10,238 nucleotides of DNA, taken from assembly GCA_018263365.1 (NCBI GenBank), contig JAANXI010000057.1, forward strand, positions 1-10,238. The letters run 5' to 3'. Shown here in pieces: positions 5,678-10,238 of the stretch (position 1 is the first letter of the stretch; each line of letters begins with the position of its first letter). The position numbers and the translations under genes were made by a program. The notes under the pieces were generated by a model. That model worked only from the letters and a program-made list of their open reading frames with translations. It searched no databases and was not told the DNA's origin. The stretch is from Fidelibacterota bacterium. GTDB taxonomy: Bacteria; Fidelibacterota; JAANXI01.

Positions 5678-6943
5678 CTACATGAAAACTAAACTATACA
5701 GGTAAAGCAAAGCAAATGTGGCCAGGAAAATGAGCCCGAACCAGCTGAGCACCCTCAAACCCTGCGATGGTTGATCCTCAGCAGGCATATCCGGACTGGT
5801 GACGACCCGATAATTTATATAAGCCAGAATCGGAGCGGTGAGAAACGAGAGTATCGTTGCTAAATCCACCATCGCGGTGAATGATTTGCCTAACCCCCAG
5901 AGCAATAACACGGAAAGAGCGGCGATTGCCACCATACATGCCAGATATAACCGATGGCTGTCGCGTGTTTTTACCATCGATGGTATAACCAATTCCGATG
6001 CTCGCCGGAGCACCCTGGGAAACGCATCGATGACGGTCAGGGTAGTGCTGAACATGGTGGTGAAAGCGGCTGCGATTATTATCGGGCGGCTCCATTCGCC
6101 CAACGTATTGGCATAGAGATCGATGAGTTGTCCGGCAAATGCCGCCCCGCTATCTGCGAATGATTCGCCGGTCCCGTACATCACCAAAGCGCCCAGGATA
6201 AGGAATCCGATGGCCATAAATGCGGCCGCGCCGTAGCCGATCTTAAAATCCATAGTCGCCTCGCTGATGGAGGGATTATGTTTGGTTTCCTTGGTGCGTT
6301 CCTGTGTCCACAGGGAATGCCAGACCGCTACGTCAATAGGGATGGGCATCCAGCCCATCAACGCCAATAAAAAGGAAAATCCGGCGATATTCCAGAGAGC
6401 CGGCCGCTGAAAATTCGGTGCAGCATTACTGCCGTGGGCAATCGCAGCGATTACTGCAACAACGGTGGAAACTGCCAGTACGCTCATGAGGATCTTCATC
6501 AGTTTATCCAGAAACGGATACTGCCCGGTGGAGAGGATAATTACACAGATCCCCAGGATGATGGCGCTCCACAGGACCGGATTTAGTGCTATTCCGGTCA
6601 TATTTGCGGTCAGTCCGGCGGTGACGACGGTGACGGCGGCTGTTATGGTAAACATTGTACCGAAGGTAAAGACCAGAAACACCGCCATTGCCCAGTTGCC
6701 AAGTTTCATATAGCCTTCGAGCAGACTGTCTCCGGTTGCGGCCGTATACCGTGGGCCAAACTCAAGGAACGGATACTTGAATACCAGCGTCAGGATGACT
6801 GCCCACAAGAGATAAAATCCGTAGTTCGCACCGGCGCGGGTTGATTGCACAAGATGTGATACTCCAATAGCGGCTCCGGCCATGATAAGGCCCGGGCCAA
6901 GCGTCTTCAGAATACCGGCAAGCTTCTCAGAACGTGATCCCAT
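5678..6943 (-). CDS. Nramp-family (SLC11-like) transporter with altered metal-site motifs
   Basis: A 421-residue protein with about eleven hydrophobic helices and a typical Nramp opening (LGPGLIMAGAAIG, 15-27). FKYPFLEFGPRY at 55-66 and TGDSLLEGY at 70-78 match the conserved TM2/TM3 region of the family (usually G.RL....G.DL). In characterised Mn/Fe transporters TM1 carries DPGN and TM6 carries MPHN, both of which bind the metal. Here the TM1 site reads IGVSH (26-30) and the TM6 site reads MPIP (199-202), so the Asp, the Asn and the His are missing and only Met199 is kept. A divalent-metal role is therefore uncertain; Mg-type or other relatives of the family also change these residues. The ribosome site GCGAGG lies about ten bases before the ATG at 6943. 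The gene is divergent from the lipoprotein gene at 7187. Confidence 0.9.
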   Translation of the reverse strand: MGSRSEKLAGILKTLGPGLIMAGAAIGVSHLVQSTRAGANYGFYLLWAVILTLVFKYPFLEFGPRYTAATGDSLLEGYMKLGNWAMAVFLVFTFGTMFTITAAVTVVTAGLTANMTGIALNPVLWSAIILGICVIILSTGQYPFLDKLMKILMSVLAVSTVVAVIAAIAHGSNAAPNFQRPALWNIAGFSFLLALMGWMPIPIDVAVWHSLWTQERTKETKHNPSISEATMDFKIGYGAAAFMAIGFLILGALVMYGTGESFADSGAAFAGQLIDLYANTLGEWSRPIIIAAAFTTMFSTTLTVIDAFPRVLRRASELVIPSMVKTRDSHRLYLACMVAIAALSVLLLWGLGKSFTAMVDLATILSFLTAPILAYINYRVVTSPDMPAEDQPSQGLRVLSWFGLIFLATFALLYLYSLVFM

Positions 6944-7010
6944 AGATGGCCTCGCTTGTAAAATCTGCGTGATAACATGCGGTAAGAGGTGAAAAATTAA
7001 TCAGCAAAAT

Positions 7011-7082
7011 CGCAAGGAACAAGCGGAAAGAAGGAAAAAATTTTCCGAAGAGCAATGTTGCCGGCGGCAACTTTTTCTTGCG
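7011..7082. other. Nested inverted repeats in the divergent intergenic region
   Basis: CGCAAG (7011-7016) and CTTGCG (7077-7082) enclose two further inverted repeats: the near-palindrome GGAAAAAATTTTCC (7033-7046) and the perfect hairpin GTTGCC-GGC-GGCAAC (7057-7071). Together they could fold as a closed three-stem unit, or act as DNA sites between the divergent Nramp-like and lipoprotein genes. It matches no riboswitch class that I can recognise. Confidence 0.4.
7057..7076 (+). terminator. Terminator-like hairpin
   Basis: A perfect 6-bp stem GTTGCC/GGCAAC with a three-base loop is followed directly by TTTTT on the plus strand, the form of an intrinsic terminator. No plus-strand gene ends here. 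It would either attenuate a transcript starting further upstream toward the lipoprotein gene at 7187 or end antisense transcription. It does not act on the minus strand, where no T run follows. Confidence 0.45.
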
Positions 7083-7094
7083 AAAACTCCGTAT

Positions 7095-7122
7095 TTGTTG
7101 TAATTGTACATCAGCGTATTAT
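7095..7122 (+). promoter_or_regulatory. Candidate promoter of the lipoprotein gene
   Basis: TTGTTG (7095-7100) and TATTAT (7117-7122, five of six bases) are 16 bases apart and lie after the terminator-like hairpin. This would give a leader of about 57 bases. The -35 match is weak. Confidence 0.3.
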
Positions 7123-7186
7123 CGCCGTCATTTTTGGCAGTCATAACCACAGTAATGTTGTACTAGCTGAACGGAAGGCTCTCCTG

Positions 7187-8095
7187 ATGAAGCGTTTCGT
7201 ACCTGTTGTCAAAGATCGTGTTGCACCCACAAAAACCAATTGCATTCTAATCATCATTGGAATTGTTCTTTTCCAAGCCTGCACGGGCGGTGAACTCGTT
7301 CAGCGTTCCAAAATAATTTATCCGGTCAACGCCTCGCTGGAATCCGGTCGCCCGGATCCGCCGGGGACGTTATCGCTGGGATTCACCGGTGGAGCCCCCC
7401 TTGACGAGTACGCCAACAGATTTCAATTACGCCAGTATTCCGACGAAGATACCACGCGCCTGTTCAAGTACTATCCGGATTATTATGCGAGTTTCCGGAT
7501 GCAGTATGCGTACAAGGAAAATTACTCGCCGACATTGCGGGTGTTTGCCTCATTCCCGTACAATAAACCGATGGAGACGGATACACTCCTGCCACATATT
7601 ACCGAGGATTATCGAACACTGTTTGGACTGGAGTTCGGTATCCCGGTCTATGTGGAAACATCCAGCCAGTTGTCACAGGCGTTCCGCATCGGATTCCGGT
7701 TCTATGAGGAAGCGGCTATCATCAAGAGGACGAAATATTTTAACGAATCGGAATATACAACGAGCGAGTCGAAGAAGATGATCTTCAAAATGCCGGTTGA
7801 ATACATTTTGAACTATCGGATCACTCCATCTATGGAACTCATCGGCGGCCTGAATCTGAACACGCTCTTTTTTGAGAATAACGAGGGGACCGGGCTCGAT
7901 TTGCTCTCGTATAAGGCGGGTATTGCTTCGCATACCAGTCCGAACGTACGCCTCACTCTCTGGGCTTACTACAACGGAAAGCAAACGGTGATGTACGATG
8001 AGGTCGACGAAAAGGCAACAGAACGGGTGGACACGTCACCCTACCTCGCGCTCCAGTTTGCGTATCAGTTTTCAATGGGAGACGGGACCGACTAA
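7187..8095 (+). CDS. Predicted lipoprotein with outer-membrane beta-strand character
   Basis: 302 residues. The start at 7187 is chosen because GGAAGG (7173-7178) lies eight bases before it and a signal peptide then follows directly. The signal has a basic start (MKR, later K and R), a hydrophobic core CILIIIGIVLFQA (19-31) and a lipobox-like end LFQAC with Cys32. Gln at -2 and Phe at -3 are unusual for a lipobox, so lipidation is likely but not certain. A frame upstream to 7055 is open but has no signal at its ATG. The mature part alternates polar and aromatic residues in strands typical of surface beta proteins, for example YASFRMQYAYKE, SQAFRIGFRFYE, VRLTLWAYYNGK and the final YLALQFAYQF. 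Its function and family are not recognised. It is divergent from the Nramp-like gene and convergent, with only 12 bases between, with the dehydrogenase gene. Confidence 0.8.
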   Translation: MKRFVPVVKDRVAPTKTNCILIIIGIVLFQACTGGELVQRSKIIYPVNASLESGRPDPPGTLSLGFTGGAPLDEYANRFQLRQYSDEDTTRLFKYYPDYYASFRMQYAYKENYSPTLRVFASFPYNKPMETDTLLPHITEDYRTLFGLEFGIPVYVETSSQLSQAFRIGFRFYEEAAIIKRTKYFNESEYTTSESKKMIFKMPVEYILNYRITPSMELIGGLNLNTLFFENNEGTGLDLLSYKAGIASHTSPNVRLTLWAYYNGKQTVMYDEVDEKATERVDTSPYLALQFAYQFSMGDGTD

Positions 8096-8107
8096 CTCGC
8101 GAGCGCT

Positions 8108-8998
8108 TTAACCGCGCACTTCCGTATCTGTGAGTCCCTCCAACACCTGAATCACCGCGGCCATATCCTCATCTCCAGAACCGGCGATGTTTGCGGCGTT
8201 GAACATCTCCCGCGTCACTGTGGTCTGGGGCAGAGTTATTCCGTTATTGCCGCCTGAGTCCATCACCAGGTTCAAGTCTTTCAGCATTAGATTCACGGGG
8301 AAATTCTTGCTGAAATTTCCGGATCGGATTGCGTTCGTTTTGGCGCTAAAGAACGGCGCGTGAAGTCCTCCGGCTTCGATAGTTTGCAACATTTTCTCCG
8401 GCGACAATCCAAGTTTTTTTCCGAACACCAGCGCTTCCGACAGCCCCTCCATCATCGATCCCAGGAGCAGATTGATCATCAGCTTCATATTGGTAGCCTG
8501 TCCGGTTTCTCCGCAATAAATGATTTCTTTGCCCATCGTTTGTAATACCGGCGTCACTTCCTCGACCAACGACTCATCACCGCCTGTCAGGATAACCAAC
8601 GCGCCGTCTTCCGCCGGCTTTTTGGTGCCGGAGACCGGCGCATCCAGGAACCGCCCTCCGGCGGATTCCACTGACTCTGCGACATCCATGGTGGCTTCAT
8701 GCGAAACGGTGCTCATATTGGTGACGACCGTTTCCTCCTGTAATCCCTGGAGAACGCCATTTTCCCGGGTAAGGACTTCGTTAAGCGCCTCCGGTTCTGT
8801 CACCATGATGAACATCACATCCGAATGGATTGCCACCTCAGCCGGAGAATCATGGACCGGGACATCGTCCTCTACAAATGGTTTGGCTTTTTCCGGAGTT
8901 CTGTTATAAACGTGTACCTCGTACCCGGCGTCCATTATATTACGCGCCATCGGAGCGCCCATGGTTCCCAACCCGATAAAACCTATTTTCTTCTCCAT
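8108..8998 (-). CDS. NAD(P)-dependent beta-hydroxyacid dehydrogenase family oxidoreductase
   Basis: A 296-residue member of the 3-hydroxyisobutyrate dehydrogenase / glyoxylate-succinic semialdehyde reductase group. The N-terminal Rossmann site IGFIGLGTMGAPMARN is at 5-20, followed by YNRTPEKA at 31-38. NRT after the second strand is the usual sign of NADPH preference. FLDAPVSGTKKPAEDG at 118-132 is the substrate-binding signature, with the catalytic Lys172 in TNMKLMIN and Asn176 nearby. The C-terminal helical domain includes KDLNLV at 240-245. The length is normal and all key residues are present. GAGG lies about nine bases before the ATG at 8998. The gene is 37 bases downstream of the aldo/keto reductase on the same strand, so the two are probably co-transcribed. 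It likely reduces small aldehydes or oxidises short hydroxyacids; the exact substrate cannot be read from sequence. Confidence 0.92.
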   Translation of the reverse strand: MEKKIGFIGLGTMGAPMARNIMDAGYEVHVYNRTPEKAKPFVEDDVPVHDSPAEVAIHSDVMFIMVTEPEALNEVLTRENGVLQGLQEETVVTNMSTVSHEATMDVAESVESAGGRFLDAPVSGTKKPAEDGALVILTGGDESLVEEVTPVLQTMGKEIIYCGETGQATNMKLMINLLLGSMMEGLSEALVFGKKLGLSPEKMLQTIEAGGLHAPFFSAKTNAIRSGNFSKNFPVNLMLKDLNLVMDSGGNNGITLPQTTVTREMFNAANIAGSGDEDMAAVIQVLEGLTDTEVRG

Positions 8999-9036
8999 CG
9001 AACTATCCTCAGCTCAATTTTGTGTAAGATGCAATA

Positions 9037-9981
9037 TCATTTCCCAAAGATGTCCTGGTACGAATCCGCAATCTTTGAGAGCTCATCATTCGTGAGATTC
9101 CAGTCCCCTGACCCGGCGTTTGATTCCGCCTGTTCGGCGTTTTTAGCACCGACGAGCGCGGTAGTGATGCCGGGCTGCTGGGTAGTCCAGTTAATGACTA
9201 CCTGTGGAACGGGAACGTTTCGTTTAGCGGCGATATCTCTGAGGACATCAAGCAATTGCTGAACTTTCCTCCAGGTCGGTTCTTTGAAAAAGTCATAAAA
9301 ATCCGACCGGCGGTCTTCTTCATCGAAATCGGGGATCTCCTTGAACTTCCCGGTCAGGATACCTCCGGCGAGGGTTCCGTAACTCAACACACCAATATTG
9401 TTTTTTCGGCAATACGGAAGCGTTCCCCCCTCGATTTTGCGGTGCAACAGCGAATACTGCGGCTGCAGACTCACAAAGTCCGCTATTTCGCTGACCTCAT
9501 CCATCAGAGTGGGGTTGAAATTCGACAACCCCAGGTACCGGAACTTCCCGGCCTGTTGTGCTTCTAGCAACGCTTCAAGCGTGTCTTCTATTGGGGTGTC
9601 CTTGTCCGGCCAGTGGATTTGATACAGGTCGATGACATCAATATCGAGGCGGCGCAGCGAATCATCAACTTCCTGGCGCACCGAATCCGGCTTCAGGGTG
9701 ATATGAAATTCTTTGCCGTCGCGTTTAATTCCACATTTCGTGGCGATAATTACGTCGTCACGACGCCCCTTAATTGCTTGTCCGACCACTTTTTCTGAAT
9801 GCCCATCGCCGTAGGCTGGCGCGGTGTCGATAAGATTGATACCGTGATCGACGGCAGCCTGAATAGCTCCGATTGATCGCTGATCGTCCGTTTCGCCAAA
9901 AAAATCGCCGCCCAGGGCCCACGTCCCCAGTCCGACCTTTGATACGTTCAGATCCGATGTGCCAAGCTGTCTGTGCTCCAT
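9037..9981 (-). CDS. Aldo/keto reductase
   Basis: A 314-residue (beta/alpha)8 NADPH-dependent oxidoreductase of the aldo/keto reductase superfamily. The catalytic tetrad is present: Asp52 and Tyr57 in LIDTAPAYG, Lys82 in ATKCG, and His123 in YQIHWPD. LGLSNFN at 155-161 is the usual conserved strand, and the C-terminal part VVINWTTQQPGITTALVGAKN carries the nicotinamide-cofactor phosphate region. The N-terminal RQLGTSDLNVSKVGLGTW is standard for the general-stress and YajO/IolS-like group. GAGGAGG at 9986-9992 is four bases from the ATG, a strong ribosome site that fixes the start. It is the first gene of a two-gene unit with the beta-hydroxyacid dehydrogenase. A carbonyl or aldehyde reduction role in detoxification or sugar metabolism is the inference. 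No confident promoter was found in the 150 bases up to the miniature element at 10132. Confidence 0.95.
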   Translation of the reverse strand: MEHRQLGTSDLNVSKVGLGTWALGGDFFGETDDQRSIGAIQAAVDHGINLIDTAPAYGDGHSEKVVGQAIKGRRDDVIIATKCGIKRDGKEFHITLKPDSVRQEVDDSLRRLDIDVIDLYQIHWPDKDTPIEDTLEALLEAQQAGKFRYLGLSNFNPTLMDEVSEIADFVSLQPQYSLLHRKIEGGTLPYCRKNNIGVLSYGTLAGGILTGKFKEIPDFDEEDRRSDFYDFFKEPTWRKVQQLLDVLRDIAAKRNVPVPQVVINWTTQQPGITTALVGAKNAEQAESNAGSGDWNLTNDELSKIADSYQDIFGK

Positions 9982-9985
9982 ACAA

Positions 9986-9992
9986 CCTCCTC
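9986..9992 (-). promoter_or_regulatory. Strong ribosome binding site of the aldo/keto reductase gene
   Basis: GAGGAGG on the minus strand, four bases before the ATG at 9981. It also rules out the out-of-frame ATG a few bases further upstream (9994). Confidence 0.85.
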
Positions 9993-10131
9993 ATGCATTT
10001 TTAAAAACAAATCTCATCACAATTTCGTTAAAAATGTAAGTATCAGATTAGAGAGTTTGAAGCGTGGAGATTTCAGACTGATGAAATTTTAACGTGAGAA
10101 GCAATAAAACCGAGTTAGGTTATTAGTGTAA

Positions 10132-10238
10132 CCTAAATTGAGTGATTGTTGTGGATAAAATGTGCCAAGATGTTGAGATGAAAAGGTTTCGCGAAACCGG
10201 AGGCATACCCGGAGGGGCTGTCGAGGATGTCCGCGGTG
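10132..10238 (-). mobile_element. MITE-like miniature element, copy 3 (inverted, cut by window edge)
   Basis: The first 107 bases of the same repeat are present in the opposite orientation to copies 1 and 2: the terminal repeat CCTAAATTGAGTGATT, then the conserved block GTGCCAAGATGTTGAGATG, a perfect 14-base palindrome GGTTTCGCGAAACC (10185-10198) and the GGAGGCATACCCGGAGGG core. The left flank is TGTAA; the far end and any target duplication lie beyond the window. An 8-bp inverted match to the outer end (TTAGGTTA at 10115-10122 against TAACCTAA at 10129-10136) stands just outside. Confidence 0.85.

Noticed and set aside
6944..7056. A manganese (yybP-ykoY) riboswitch in the leader of the Nramp-like gene
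   Set aside because: The conserved loops of that riboswitch class are not recognisable on the minus strand here, and the protein lacks the usual metal motifs.
7055..7186. A 44-residue N-terminal extension of the lipoprotein
   Set aside because: Its ATG lies in the terminator-like hairpin region with no ribosome site, and it would bury the signal peptide inside the protein.
8096..8103. CTCGCGAG palindrome between the convergent lipoprotein and dehydrogenase genes, as a terminator
   Set aside because: Only eight bases with no loop and no T run on either strand; likely chance.
1..10238. CRISPR array, prophage or defence island
   Set aside because: No regularly spaced short repeats, Cas, integrase or capsid-type genes were seen. 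The only multi-copy repeat is the 160-bp element.

Overview
The window reads as chromosomal sequence from an uncultured-type, Gram-negative-style bacterium of roughly balanced base composition. Several genes have textbook Shine-Dalgarno sites (AGGAGG before the LiaF-like gene, GAGGAGG before the aldo/keto reductase), and one promoter has a perfect TTGACA -35 box. This argues against a classic Bacteroidota, which mostly lack both. A predicted surface lipoprotein with barrel-like strands suggests an outer membrane. A lineage near the FCB/Marinimicrobia/Calditrichota area is a guess; nothing here fixes taxonomy.

Left part (1-3293): a short coding tail runs in from the left edge. A gap follows that holds a perfect 13-bp inverted repeat. 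Then comes a tightly overlapping minus-strand operon transcribed in the order two-lobed GNAT-fold acyltransferase, NAD(P)-dependent SDR/epimerase, PAP2_3 (Aur1/inositol-phosphorylceramide-synthase-like) membrane enzyme. The combination matches the enzyme classes of bacterial ceramide synthesis (bCerS- and CerR-like) plus a head-group transferase. It is the most interesting functional proposal in the window, although no serine palmitoyltransferase is visible here.

Middle (3294-5077): a 160-bp miniature element with terminal inverted repeats and a perfect 5-bp target duplication (TTATA) sits directly upstream of that operon. It is followed by tRNA-Lys(UUU) with a terminator, then a LiaF-like four-helix membrane protein with FGGVE repeats under a clear promoter, then a remnant helix-turn-helix coding piece cut by a second copy of the same element. 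A third copy, inverted, runs off the right edge at 10132. The family is therefore a dispersed MITE-like repeat of this genome.

Right part (5079-10131): a small unrecognised protein, an Nramp-fold transporter whose canonical metal-binding motifs are replaced, a divergent intergenic region with a compact nest of inverted repeats, a predicted outer-membrane lipoprotein, and a convergent two-gene oxidoreductase operon (aldo/keto reductase then beta-hydroxyacid dehydrogenase family). No rRNA, CRISPR array, complete insertion sequence or prophage was seen.
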